From Macquaria australasica (lineage: Eukaryota; Chordata; Actinopteri; Centrarchiformes; Percichthyidae), in assembly GCA_005408345.1 (NCBI GenBank), contig SEMN01000170.1, forward strand, positions 914,323 to 978,322: a stretch of DNA of 64,000 bases, written 5' to 3'. Under the pieces are notes generated by a model, which made no database searches, was not told the origin of the DNA, and was given only the letters and a program-made list of their open reading frames with translations. Shown here in pieces: positions 1 to 12,000 of this stretch (the first letter of the stretch is position 1; each line of letters begins with the position of its first letter). Made by a program: the position numbers and the translations under genes.

Positions 1-426
1 GTAAACCTACAAGGAATCTGACTCTGGTTTTAAGTTGCTCTCAACATACAATTTACAGGAAGAGAGAAATAGACATACAGCTAAAAACAAGGACAACAAC
101 GCTGAACAAAAAACTATTATGTATATAAAAAGCAAAAATGACCATCAATATATGATGTCTATATACAAGTCAAGTGTTTCTGTAAATTGTAAACAAATAG
201 AAATTAATATTGAGTGGGTAATGTAATGGATTACTGGGTGGTTATGTACAGTATGCGCATGTATACATGTCTATACAGTATATACAGCGTGCAGGATTTA
301 TATTTGACAAATTAAAGCACAGTTTGTATTTTAAACTGTAAATATATAATTCCTGGCTCTCCAGGAACTTAAGTTTAGTTTAAATTGCTTCCACTCTTGT
401 TACCGTCTTTAACCAGTTTTTTCCAG
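1..426 (+). other. slc35b4 intron with repeat-derived sequence
   Basis: Intron sequence upstream of the last slc35b4 exon. The first 45 bases (CTACAAGGAATCTGACTCTG) resemble a stretch near 24288-24320, suggesting two diverged copies of one interspersed repeat. A small open frame at 35-226 shows no recognisable protein and lies in this repeat. Confidence 0.5.
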
Positions 427-676
427 GTATGTGTGCATCCGCGGTGTGTTCATTCTGACCACAGAGTGCGCCTCACTGACGGTCACGCTGGTGGTGACCC
501 TGAGGAAGTTCCTCAGCCTCATCGTCTCCATCATTTACTTCCAAAACCCCTTCACCGCCTGGCACTGGGTGGGCACGGCCGTGGTCTTCCTGGGCACTCT
601 GCTGTACACGGAGGTGTGGAGCAGCGTGCGGGCGGCTCTGCGTGGACCCGACGTCAAGGAGAAGAAGGCGGAGTGA
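427..676 (+). CDS. slc35b4: SLC35B4, UDP-xylose/UDP-GlcNAc transporter, last coding exon (partial)
   Basis: Last exon only; the rest of the gene lies left of the window. A pyrimidine-rich acceptor ends at 426. The exon opens with one base completing a codon, then reads YVCIRGVFILTTEC and runs about 83 residues to TGA at 674-676. SLC35B4 is a multi-pass ER/Golgi antiporter of the nucleotide-sugar transporter family, carrying UDP-xylose and UDP-GlcNAc. The segment contains the last two hydrophobic helices, separated by YFQNPFTAWHW, matching my recollection of the mammalian C-terminus. The tail ends in EKKAE, so the last four residues fit the KKXX ER-retrieval pattern. A GAAGAA-rich run follows the stop. 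Its neighbour chchd3 shares strand and also maps to 7q32-q33 in human. Confidence 0.9.
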
Positions 677-2756
677 AGAAGAAGAAGAAGAAGGGACTGG
701 GAACAGAAAAACAACCACTGTGTTGGACTTAGAGATTGTTTTTTGGTCGACTATCCTGCAGTGGTTTTATATAGTTATGTCATTTTGTTTTCATAGTTGA
801 TCATGGGCCATAGTAAACTCCTCTCACACAAACACACTACAGTTTAAAGGGTAAGGCTGGTGATATTATATATTTTCATTCATGTCAGTGAGCTGAATCT
901 GCAGCTCCCTCTCAGCTCTATGGAGCTTTATAGCGAGTTTCAGCTCATTGTTTATCTGTCCGGCCGCTACTTTACTGTTTCGGTTCACTCTCACCGCTCT
1001 CATAGTGTCGTTTTCAGCTTTCCGGGAAAAAAGCTCTAAAAACGTAGTTTACTAGCTGGTGCACATGGTGGAGCATTTAGCTGTTGAAGAGCCACATATT
1101 TCCCTGAGGAGTTGGTGGAGACCAAATATAGAGCTATAAGCTCTCTCTAAGTGAATATTGGCCTTGCATTCATCAGGTGGACACAAACACGACTCCAAAT
1201 AAATGATAATGTTGCTTCGTAGCTACTGGATGTGTAAATAAGCAGCTGTTTGCCAACAAGTTTCACCATATCAAGATAAAAGGTGATGATGTGTCTCGAG
1301 CTGAAATGATTTGTTGATCGAAAGCAAATTAATTGGCAACTATTTTGATAATCCATAAATTGTCATTTTTTAAGCAAAAATCCCAAATATTTGACGGTTT
1401 CGGGTTCTCAAATGGGAGAATTTGCTGCTTTTGTTTTTTGGTCTTCACATTATAGTAAATCAAATATTTTCAGACTGTCGGACAAAACATTTGATGATGT
1501 CACCTTGTGTTTAGGATATTGTGATGGTCTTGTTTCACTGTTTCCTGATCTTTCATAAACCAAACGATTAATCGATAATGAAGATAATCGATAGTTGAAG
1601 CCTTACTGTAGACATGTCAACGTTGTGTTTGCTGCTTGTTTCCGCTGCCCCCCAAAGTGGCCAAAAAAAATCACTTATTGCAGGTTTAAAAACTGGACGC
1701 AAATATATAATTTCGTTTTTATTAACGGTTAAATAGTTTCCTAAAACAGCAGGGCACTTTAGTTTTTAGCAAACCTTGCTCAAATAGGAGTGAGTAGTGC
1801 ATTTGTTGGGGACTATTTTCAGCTGCGGATTAATACACAATTTGTGCACTAATGAGTTTTTACAGCAGCAGGACTGTGTTTAGGATTTATTCAAAATAAA
1901 CTACAGTGCCCCTGTTCATCGTAGAGAAGTAACGTGTAGCTCATTGATGTGTTTGGACAACAATGGAGCTCTTTGGCACAGAGGAATAAGATATATCGGG
2001 TTTTGATCAATTAGTTGTTGGTTTTGGTCTTTTAATGGGATTTGTTGATAAAAAAAATATATATAAAACATCACCAGCCCTATTCTTTACTATTAGTACC
2101 TCATTAGCATTCCAAGATGCAAAATCATGGTGTGACTTTCTTTTGTAATGTTTGAATATTTATTTTAGCTAACTTGATCTGTATTAACTAACGTTCACCA
2201 GTTGAATTAGACTAAACACAATAATGTGGACAAAATACATGAATGGATTATTTAGAGACAGGCTGTTTGAATATACAGAGGGGTTATTTATGGTGATGGT
2301 GTAGCTGTAATTATTTTTCTCATGCCTCAAATTGTCTCAGGTGTATCGGACAAGTATTTGTCAACAGTAAACATTAACAGTACAATAAATCTTTACACTC
2401 CTGCCCACTGATATTAAAATGACAACCTGACTACAAACATACATTATACATTATGTCTCTGTAGCTCTCAAATAATTTCGTGCATGTTTAAAAAAGGAGC
2501 ATTTGTTAGTTTCATACATTTTTTTAAGCAGGGACACAATGTTCCTTTACATTTCACTGAGTTTAAGGCCAGTCGACCAATCCGGAGAGGCGTCGTTCAG
2601 CTCCATCCAATAGCGGCTGCTGTTGTTGGCACTCAGCGGTGGGAAGGGCAGGTTGTTGCAGCTGTTAAGAGCTGATTTCAGAGGACACTGATCCACGTTG
2701 TGGGATTGAAATATCTTCAGTAACAGTCCTGATAGTAGCTGCGGCTGCAGGTGTGG
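677..2756. other. slc35b4 3' flank and intergenic repeats before chchd3
   Basis: No gene is seen apart from probable slc35b4 3'UTR. About 880-1300 is a minus-orientation copy of a repeat also found at 14570-14825, 30640-30990 and 37140-37450 (shared words: GAGTTGGTGGAGACC, GGAGCATTTAGCTG). About 1300-1610 is an ATTAATCGAT-type palindromic element (CCAAACGATTAATCGATAAT near 1560). A further fragment of the first family lies near 1620-1690. A possible AATAAA signal for slc35b4 lies near 1896. Confidence 0.55.
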
Positions 2757-5700
2757 ATGGGGGGAAACAGCCCGAGTCACTTCCCTCACGAGGATGATGA
2801 AGCCGGCGGAGGAGTCACTTTTGTGAAGGGCATTCGGGTGAGTGAAAGCTCCGGGAGACTAAAAAAATATAGAATATATATATATATACATATATATATT
2901 CAAACAAAAGTGTGTTCAGTGCGCACAGTTTCCGCAGCGGTGGTTCAGTTTAGATACAGTCGCTGCAGAGTGCACGAGGTCTCATTAGATTGATTAATTC
3001 TGTGAGTTGTAAATCAGTAAGTATTGATCTCGCCCCCCATGTTTGTTGTCACTGCAGCTCTAGTGTGGGTGTTGCTGCTACATATAGAAGGAAAATGGTC
3101 GGTTGTCAAACGGACCAAACAAATACTTTTGAGAGAAAATGAACATTATGCTTAAATAACTAATTATCTCGTGAATATAACTTAAAATAAGTGCAGTTTT
3201 CTAAATCCTTAACAGGACAAAAACAATATAATTAAAGGAGCTTTAACTGAAAGAACTTTTAACCACTCAAGTACAATTTTGAGGTACTTGTACATTACAT
3301 TTCATGCTACTTCTACTCCAATACTGAGGAAAATGTTGTACTTTTTACTGCACTACATTTATATGATATCTTTAGTTACAAGTTACTTTGCAGATTCATA
3401 TTATTAGTACAAAACTTTAAAATTATTATATATTATTAGAGGTTAAGCTACCCAGCAGTATGTAAAGTAATTAAAATTAGCCCCATCATAACCAGCTGCA
3501 ACATTTACATTAATGCATCTCTAGTTATCATCCAGTAATATAATATATATGATTCTAAAATGGGCCATTCTGCATAATAAGTTTATTTTGATGCCAATAC
3601 TTTTACTTAGTAAGATTTTGAATGCATGACTTTTACTTGTAACAGAAGTAAGACATCTGAGTACTTCTTCCACCACTGCTTTTAAAAATCCTCTAGGGAT
3701 TATAGGCAATTATCAACCAGTGACCTTTTGTGTATCGACCACTATCGGTGACTTTGAACTAGGAACAAGTAGTCAAAACATTAGTCCTCCTATGTAGAAG
3801 TATAATGGATAATGCATAAAATGGAAATACTCAAGTAAAATACAAGTACCTTTTAATTTGTACTTTATGTACAGTACTTGAGTAAATGCACTTGGTAACA
3901 TTAAACCGCTGTTTATTAGTTTAAATGTTCCAACCTTCAGAGAGGCTCGTTCTGAAGAGTTCAATAACATCATTCAAACAGTCAAATTATAGAGAGAACT
4001 ACATTTTTTATTTATGTTTTAAATGAACCAAATGAGACCCCAAATGTGTACCAAAGGAAAGAAAGAAAGAAAGAAAGAAAGGAAGGAAGGAAAGGAAAGG
4101 GAGATGTGCTAACGTCCTCACTTAAAAAAAAAAGTAGAAACTAAACTGGACAGAAACAAACCTGCGAAAACAGGACTTCTGGACTCGTTACCCCCGAAAT
4201 AAAAGAAATAACCCAAATGAAATCAGCGGCCTGAGTCACATCTCAAGAAGAAAAACACAGTAGAATTAGAAGAAATGCTAATTTTGCTCGTAACAATAAG
4301 TATTTCTCTTATTTCTCTTCTTTTGTCAGCTGTCGGACAAAGTCATCAACCGCATGAGACAGTCGCCAAACGTCGTCTCTCCTCGACTCTCACAGAATGA
4401 AAGTCCTCCTCCGCCTGAAATGCCAACACCCACTCCAGTTCCCGCCCCCTCTGTCAAACACTTAATACCTCTTCTGACACCTCCTCCTCCATTCATCCCC
4501 CCTCCACCTCCTCCTCAGGAAGCCCCTTCTACGCCTCCACCAGTGGAACCTGCTCCTCCTGTAAAATTCATCCCCCCTCCTCCTGTAAAGTTTCACTCCC
4601 TTCCCCCTACCTCCGTGGAGCCCGCAGCCCCGCCTCCACCTGTAGAGCCAAAAACTCCACCTCTAACCGACCCTGTTGTCTCAGCCGCTCCTCCTCTTTC
4701 TCCTCCTCCTCCACCTCCTCCTCAGGAAGTCCCATCCACACCTCCATCAGTGGAACCTCCTCCTCCTCCTGTAAAGTTTCACTCCCTGCCTCCTACCTCT
4801 GTGGAGCCTGACACTGTTGTCTTAGCCCCTCCTCCACCTTCTTCTACACCTTCTCCACAAGTAGAAGCATCTGTGCAGCCTGAATCTCCTCCTCCACCTT
4901 TTCCTTCACCTGCTGTAGTGGAGCCAGTAGTCCTACCTCCTGTTGAATCCTTCAACCCACCTCATGTAGAGCCAGAAACCCCGCCTACACCACCAATAGC
5001 AGAACACATCATCGAACCTGTTGTCCTACCTCCACCTGTGGAGTCATCCACAGCAGCTGTAGCTCCACCTGAACCTGTAGCTTTATCTCTGCCCTCTGAA
5101 CTAGAGAAACCAATACCTCCAACTACTATTGAACCTGTTGCTGTAGCTCCCTCTGTTCAACCTCTTGAACCTGTTGTCCTGTTGACGCCACCAGTAGAAA
5201 CGGTCCAGCCTCCACCCACTGTTGAATCTTCACCAGTTGAACCAATAATCCCACCCTGTCCTGTTGATTTAGCTCCAGCTGAAACGGTAGTTTTACCTCC
5301 ACAAGTGGAGACCACTCTTGTTGAGCCTGTAGTCGCACCTGCTGCAGTTGAAGTGCCTCCAGTCGTGGCTCCAATTGTCGATGCACCGCCTCCATGTGAG
5401 CTGGTTCAACCTCCACCTCCTCCAGTGCCCGTGGCAGCACCTCCTCCTGCTCCAGAGCTCACTTATGAAGAGCCCTCCCCGCCATGTCACTGTGTGGAGC
5501 TGGCCGTCGTGCCCACTGATGCACCTGTAAGTGAACCCCTCGTGGAGCCTCTTGCACCGCCTCCACCTGATCCAGCTCCACCTGCCGAGGAGCCCGCCAT
5601 CACCCTGTCTCTGCCCCCTGTTGTTGAAGAGGAAGTAGCTTCTGTCGCCTCAGTGCCTCCACCTGCAGCAGGTGAGCTGAACACCACAGTGTGGATATTC

Positions 5701-8700
5701 ATGATTGAAGTAACAGTTCACTAATGTTGTTGTTTTTGTGTTTAAATCCAGCCTCACCTGTTTCTCCTGAAGTGTTGGAGGAAGAGTTGAGGCAGAAGAT
5801 CAAAGAGGAGATGCAGAGAAGTCTGGAGGAGGAGATCAGCCAGAAGAGGCAGGAGCTGCAGCAACAGTAAGAACAAATTACTTGAAGCTGAAACAATTAG
5901 TCGATTGTTTAATCATTTAAGCAAAAGTGCCAAAAATTCTCTGGTTCAGACTTCTCAAATGTGGATATTTGCTGATTTTCTAAGTCGTCTATGACGGTGA
6001 ATTGAATATATTTTGGTTTTCTTTGAACAAAACAAGGAATTTTAAAGACGTCAAAATTGTGGTGGTCATTTATCATTAATTTCCTCACATTTTATAGAGG
6101 AAACGATTAATTGAGAAAATAATCAGCAGATTAATCGATAATGGAAAATATTCATTAGTTGCAGCCCTAATACACAGTAAAATAAATGTATACGAATGTA
6201 GTAAAATAGAATAAAATAAAAGTAGAAAAAATATAATACAGAGAGGTACAAAATAAAATTGAGGGTGCAGCACATGAATGACAGGTCAGATGTTATGTTA
6301 TATAAATATAAGCAATGAATAAACTGTACAGAAAGGTGCAACTATGTTACAAATTATAAACATAGAAATATAAAATAAGTGTAAAATGAAAAAATGATAA
6401 CTGTGCATGAGAGCTGTAGGGCAGCAGCCAATGATTATGTATCGGTTAACCTGCCAAATACTGTTGTCGATTGATTGATTTTGAATAATCTTGTGTATAA
6501 AATGTCAGAAAATGGTGAACAATGCTCATTTGAATTGAAAGATGGCGTCTTAAAATGTCTTTTATCCGACCAACAGACAAACTAAAGCAGGAAATCTTCA
6601 CATTTCAGAAGCTGTAACCAGCACATTTTTGACAATTTTGCCTGAAAAATAACATCAGAATCGCAGTTGATGTAATTTCAGTCTATCAGCTAATCGATTA
6701 ATCATTCACTTTGATGAAATGTATGAAGGATGCATCGCACTGCAAGTAGAACATGTCTTAAAATGTGATCTTTGTGTGGACACGTGAAGGCTGGAGGAGA
6801 TGAGGGCTCAGGCTCAAGCGGAGGCCAGAGCAGCAGCTGAGGCTCAGGTGAATGAGCAGGTGAGGAAGACGCTGGAGGTAGAGAAGGCGGCGTACATGGA
6901 GAACCTGACAGACTCCATCACGAAGGAGCGAATGAAGACCGAAGATGAGAGGCTCATGGTGCAGCTTTACGTAAGCACAGGAAGACATGCATGATCTGAT
7001 TGTATGTGTCAGGATCTCTCTTGTAAATGTGAAATTCTTTCCTCCACTTTAATGTCTGTTTCTTGCCCTCTTGTCTTTGTTTCAGTGGATGGAGATGAAG
7101 GTAAGATGGGAAAGAATTTATACATGCATGACTCACCTTTTCCACTTTCTTTCTTCTCTAATCACAATTAAAACGGCTGCTGAACAGCTGTCTTTTGCCG
7201 CTCTTTATTTCTTTAATGATGAGACAAAAAGATAAGAAAAAGTTATTTATAACGGTGTGAGAATTTGGTATCGCCATCTACAAAATATGAAATGATAAAT
7301 CGTAGTGTACATTTTAAACTCACACAGGCTCATCAGCTGGAGGAGAGGGAGAAAGAGCTGAAGAAACGAGACGCTGTCTACAAGGAACATGTTGCAAAAC
7401 TTGAAGCAAAGGTGAGCAACATTTTGAGTATTCCTCATCCCGACATCTCATTTAAGCTTAAGTTACATTAAAACCCTTGGTTTTCCTTGATAATATTATT
7501 TCTTTTTGAGTCATAAATATTTCATCAAAGTTAAAATTTTGAAAAAAACAATCATTGGTATTTACTGTGTTTAAAAGTTTAAAGTGGCTATAATCGAGTA
7601 TGCTGAACTTAGCAAGTGTGTCTTTTGTTTGGTTTATTTGTCTCTGTTTTATGCAGTTATGATTCTTTATTATATTTATTTGCTTTTTGTTTCACTGCTA
7701 TTTGGGTAGAGCAAGGGTAATGCTTTAAGTATAAAGGTAGACACAATAAGCTTAGGCTTTTTTTTTTTGCAGTCGGACAATATTATGTTTAATTTTGTTT
7801 AATTTTTTTAGATATGATGATATAGTGTTATTTAACCACTTTCATAACTGTATGGTTAATTTGTTGTTAGTGTGTATAATTGACCGAAAAAAAATTAAAC
7901 TAACTAACTCATCCTTTTGTAAGAGGAAGAATGAGGTATTTTTGAGTTTTGCTTTAAAACTTAAAAACTTCAGCTAATGTGCATCCTCAGGAGGGAGTGG
8001 TTTGATCAGGTTTAACTGACATTGGCCTGGCAACATCAGCAAACAAACCCAAAAACTGTCATCAGATTTTAATTTGAATGTTTCTAAATCCTGACTGATG
8101 CACAGAAGTATGTGACGCCTTTTTCCACAGAGACCGGCCCAATTCAAACCAGTGACAAGAGCTCAGACAAAACACAAATACAGAAATGTCTCCTGTCAGT
8201 ATGTGGAGCCCCATCGCTCACAGTAAGAAGCTGATGGAGAAAACGTGTTTTTCAGGGCCTTAAAGTAATATTTTTAACCACTAAGGGGCAGTGAGACTCA
8301 ACAGCTAGACTAAACAAACTCACAGACATGCAGTACAATCAGATTTTCCTGTTGTTTAAGCGAACAGGTAATTTTTAACTCTCGGTGCAAGTAACTCGTC
8401 TCAGTGTTTCTTTACAAATGACAGCCTGGTTGTATGATGCAGCTGTGATGTTTGACCTTGATGGTAACGTTTGGTGTTTTTACCGCTCTGACAGTGTACC
8501 GAGTTTTACAAAGTGACTGCTGAGAGCTTCCAGAAGGGCAAAGAGGAGACTCACAACCGATTTGCGTAAGTTCGGAATCACTGTTTGTATAAATGCAATA
8601 ATATTCTTAATTCTCAGTAATATCCAAACTTTTGTTTACGCTTTTATTAAATTAGTAAGGTTACAGAGTGCACTGACACCTGGTGCGGTGACAAAAGGAC

Positions 8701-9017
8701 TTTAATTGGCTAGTTTTAATGTTTCACACATTTTTCTGTTTTCTCTCTCTCTCTGTCAGGCGTTTCAATATCCAGCCAATATGTGGCGACTTGCAGAGTC
8801 AGATTTTAAAATGCTACAAGGAGAACACAGGAAAGACTCTGTCCTGCTCGAGTATCGCCTCGGCCTACATGCAGTGTGTCGACAACGCCAAGAAGGTACA
8901 ACTCGGCATGATGTGATTTCTTCTTTCTAACCCGGCACTAACTTTGAGTTATTGTTGGTCACATTTTAACCCATGTCTCCCCTCCATGTGCAGAATAAAT
9001 TGAGCACTAGAGGTTAA
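2757..9017 (+). CDS. chchd3: CHCHD3-like MICOS subunit (MIC19/MIC25 family) with large proline-rich insert, 9 coding exons
   Basis: Exons whose phases all fit: 2757-2837, 4330-5671, 5752-5866, 6790-6970, 7086-7100, 7328-7411, 8495-8565, 8760-8895, 8994-9017; about 682 aa. MIC19/MIC25 sit on the intermembrane-space side of the mitochondrial inner membrane, where MICOS shapes crista junctions. Seen: MGG start (Gly2 is N-myristoylated in the family), the family motif VKGIRLSDKVINRM joined across the first splice, a proline-rich stretch of about 430 residues, a charged coiled coil, then a CHCH domain with two CX9C motifs (C-GDLQSQILK-C and C-SSIASAYMQ-C). Mammalian CHCHD3 is about 227 aa and lacks the proline block. 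The coiled-coil/CHCH part (AHQLEEREKELKKRDAVYKE) resembles CHCHD3 more than CHCHD6, and human CHCHD3 also lies near SLC35B4. The a/b paralogue cannot be decided here. Confidence 0.88.
2838..4329 (+). other. chchd3 intron 1 with TGGTGGAAGAAGTA-type element and microsatellite
   Basis: Contains a (TA)n run near 2876-2900. At about 3242-3900 there is an AT-rich element with AGTACTTGAGTAAATGCACTT and, in reverse, GAGTACTTCTTCCACCACTG, as in copies at 10290-10620 and 16345-16890. A (GAAA)n/(GGAA)n microsatellite lies at 4058-4100. No coding exon recognised. Confidence 0.6.
4330..5671 (+). CDS. chchd3: chchd3 exon 2, proline-rich insert exon
   Basis: Acceptor at 4328-4329, donor gtgagc at 5672; 1342 nt, entering phase 0 and leaving phase 1. 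The first codons complete the family motif (LSDKVINRM). From about 4396 the frame is dominated by Pro, Val and Glu in runs such as PPPPPP and repeated VEP / EPVVLPP words. No stop occurs over 447 codons. A partial internal duplication is visible: about 4509-4625 and 4713-4809 share QE-P-STPP-VEP followed by VKFHSLPPTSVEP. The shadow open frames on both strands here are low-complexity artefacts. Confidence 0.85.
5867..6789 (+). repeat. ATTAATCGAT-type palindromic elements in chchd3 intron 3
   Basis: About 5880-6175 begins with ATTAGTCGATTGTTTAATC and ends with an inverted counterpart (GATTAATCGATAATGGAAAA, then TTGCAGCCCTAA). A second diverged copy spans about 6440-6715 (CAGCTAATCGATTAATCATT). 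The piece between, about 6180-6420, is AT-rich and repeat-like. These look like short inverted-repeat, non-autonomous elements typical of fish genomes; the superfamily was not assigned. Confidence 0.6.
7412..8494 (+). other. chchd3 intron 6, nothing recognised
   Basis: AT-rich intron of about 1.1 kb between the AHQLEE coiled-coil exon and the CTEFYKV exon. I see no exon-like frame, RNA gene or clear element in it. Confidence 0.5.
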
Positions 9018-12000
9018 CATGGACCACTTGATGAGGATGACGACATCTGACAGCAAAGAAAAGTAGATGAACAGAATTCAACAAACAACATGAGTCACGG
9101 GAAACACGGGAGAATGAGCTCCAGCCTTTACATGAAGTGCCATACACCCTCAGACTTGACTAGTCTGACGTACCAGTCCAGAACTCTGGTCTGCTGCTGG
9201 TGTCACAAACATTAGCAGCGCTCGGTCTTTAGCTTGGGTGTCATTTTTGCAACCTCTCTGGTTCATGGGATCATCTTAAAAACCAAATGTGCCACAACAA
9301 TAACAGATGGATCAGTTTAAGTGCTCGTCTTTGTAAATGAGGCAAAACACAACAAAGATTTAAGTTTGTCGCAGTGTGAATTCAAGTAAAGGTATTTGTA
9401 TGAGATATATAGTGAATGAGATCCTGGTAAATCATTATGTGTGCCTTGAATTTATGAAAGCTAATTATCAGACTGCAGACGCATGGAAGACCTGTTCAAC
9501 GAGCAGAGTGTGAAGGAACAAAGACCTGTACGTGTTTTAGGTTATTGTACTGTACATAGATTATTTCAGGGGTTATTTTTGGTGCATGCAAAAAAATAAA
9601 TTTGTCTCACTAAATGTTGTGGCTTTTTATTTTTTGCAGTTTGAGAAAATATTGGCAGGTGTTTGCTGCCCTCTGGTGGTGTAGTGGATGAAGTGAAAGA
9701 GCACAATTTAGTAAAAAGTCACATTAGTGAGCAGGAATTGATCAGATCCATGTCATTAATCTGTTGTTGTACAGAGTATACCCCTGCAAAAATGACGTGA
9801 GATTTCAGCGGAATAATGTATAATGCTCTTGACAAGTGATGCCACAGCAGATGACAAAATCTCCACTTGCAGGAATATTAGAGGGATATTATAGTGTTTT
9901 TTTTCTGCTTTGTAAAACCAAGGTGATGTAGAACAGGGGGGTAAATTATATTCCCTTTAAAAGTTAACATACGGTTTCATAATTAAGACAAAAGTACTGA
10001 ATCTTCAATTTATTGCCTCCCATTTTGATCTGCCATACTCTCATGTGTCACAAACAAACTTTCTCCCACAGAAATGTTGCTGTTGAGTTTTTGGTGAGGA
10101 ATTAGGTTATTTGGAGTTTGTGGAGCTTATTTCAAAGTTATTGTGGTTATTAGAAATCACCGTAATACTCCGTTAATATCCCTGTTGTTAGAGTCACTTA
10201 TTCATCATTCCTCAAACAACTGGTTGAGTTCAATGACTGGTCTCCTTTTATTTTGCTTGTAAAGAAGAGTCTTGGCAAAATTTAACTGAAGCAAAAGTAA
10301 AGTATTAAAAGTAAAGGTACTCTATGCAGAATGGCTAGCAGTACTTAAAGGTTGTATTTGGTTGAGGTCTCATTTTAACTTTTATATACTTTTGGGAAGT
10401 TTAATCTATATCTTATTTTATAAAGTGATCACGTGTTTTATATGTGAAATAATTAAAGGTTAAGATTAATCTTAAAGGTAAACATCAGTCACAATATTTG
10501 CTGCTGAAATGTAGCGGATATGAACTATAAAACAGCATAAAAAGGAAATACTTGAAGGTAAAGTACAAGTGCTTCAAAACTGTGCTTAAATACAGTATTT
10601 TTTAAAATGTGGTTAGTATCCGATCTCCTGTTTCTCTGCTCCCAACTTTGGTAAAACCACAGTGCAGCTAAATCGAGGACGTGCGTGTCTGTTAACGGAG
10701 TGTTTGTCTCATCTAATTTTAGGTGCGCCATGTCCTGGTCGATAAGAAGAGGAAGTGAGTGTTTGCATGTATGTGTGGTGGTGTGTGGGTGCAGACATAT
10801 AGAGAGATGTCAGGTAAAAACTCTAATTTAATCTCTTGCATGTAAATTGCCAAATTAGAAAGATCACATGCTGTTTTATGTAGGTTGAGAAAGTTCTACA
10901 GCCATGGAAACTTCCTGAATAACTTGAGTATTAAATGGTTGTCAAGCTAAAAACAAGGCTGGTTCTGTTAGTTACCAAAATGTTGACATTGTGAGAGGAA
11001 AGTTTAATGTGTCTGTGTGTCGTAACTACAAGTATTTTCAGTCTTACTTCATTAGGTCGACGAGTTCTGTTGCTTTGAGCTCACATTACTTGAATTTGTT
11101 AGTTTGTCAAAGCTTCAATTTTACAAATCTAATTTATTTTTATCAGATATAACCGCTTCCTTTCACATCCAGGACTTCTACAAACAGTGATGGATTGAGG
11201 CAGACGTTTAAGTGTTTGTTTTGCCCTCGCAGCTCAGAGCATCAGCCTCTTACAGCCTCATCCCCTCGCTGTGCAAGAAAAGCCAGGAAAGTAAAACAGA
11301 AGTGAAGCTGAGATCTGCAGACCAGACCTGACGTCAAGTTCTTTCATTAGCCACAGAGGAAGCAGCGGCCAAACTCCACAGTGTTTATCTGTGGCCTTTT
11401 GTGTTTACGCACAAGAGTGGTGTGTGTTCAACATTATGTAATTGCATTTGAGTACAACCCATTCCTTTTGAAAATAGCACTCCTCTACATGCATCTCTAT
11501 ATGTGTGTGTGTTTGGTCTGTTTTTACTATCTAACGAAGTACAAACGTCTACTAAAAGCTAAGCTAAAAAAATGCAAACATGGAAAAATAGTCCTTTGTG
11601 CACTCTCATTTTTTCCAGATTTTTTCTCATCTCACAGGATTCATGGATTGATCGTTGACTGATTAATTGTTTGATTCTTAGTTTGACTCCTTGTAAACGC
11701 AAACATGACCAGTTTAGAACAGTTTTAAACCTGCAGGGCGAGATGACAAATTCACAGGAAAAGATAACTTGAAGCTGCTCTGATATTAATCAATATATAT
11801 CAATATTTTTAGTGACACTGGCGTCGTGTCTCTAGGGACAGAAATATCTCAACAACTATTGGATGGATTGCCATGAAATGTTGTACAGACTTTCATGTTC
11901 CCCACAGGATGAACCCTACTGACTTTTTTGATTAGAGCTGTGAGTGAATTTTAGTTTGTCCAACACTTTGGTTCATGACCAAATACCTGCAAAACTAACA

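Noticed and set aside
385..732. 115-codon plus-strand frame overlapping the slc35b4 exon
   Set aside because: Alternate frame of a confidently assigned exon; His/Pro/Arg-rich with no homology.
5126..5702. Several minus-strand frames (104, 71 and 65 codons) opposite the proline-rich exon
   Set aside because: Antisense of low-complexity CCT/CCA codons gives Gln/Glu/Gly-rich shadows; the plus strand has splice continuity with chchd3.
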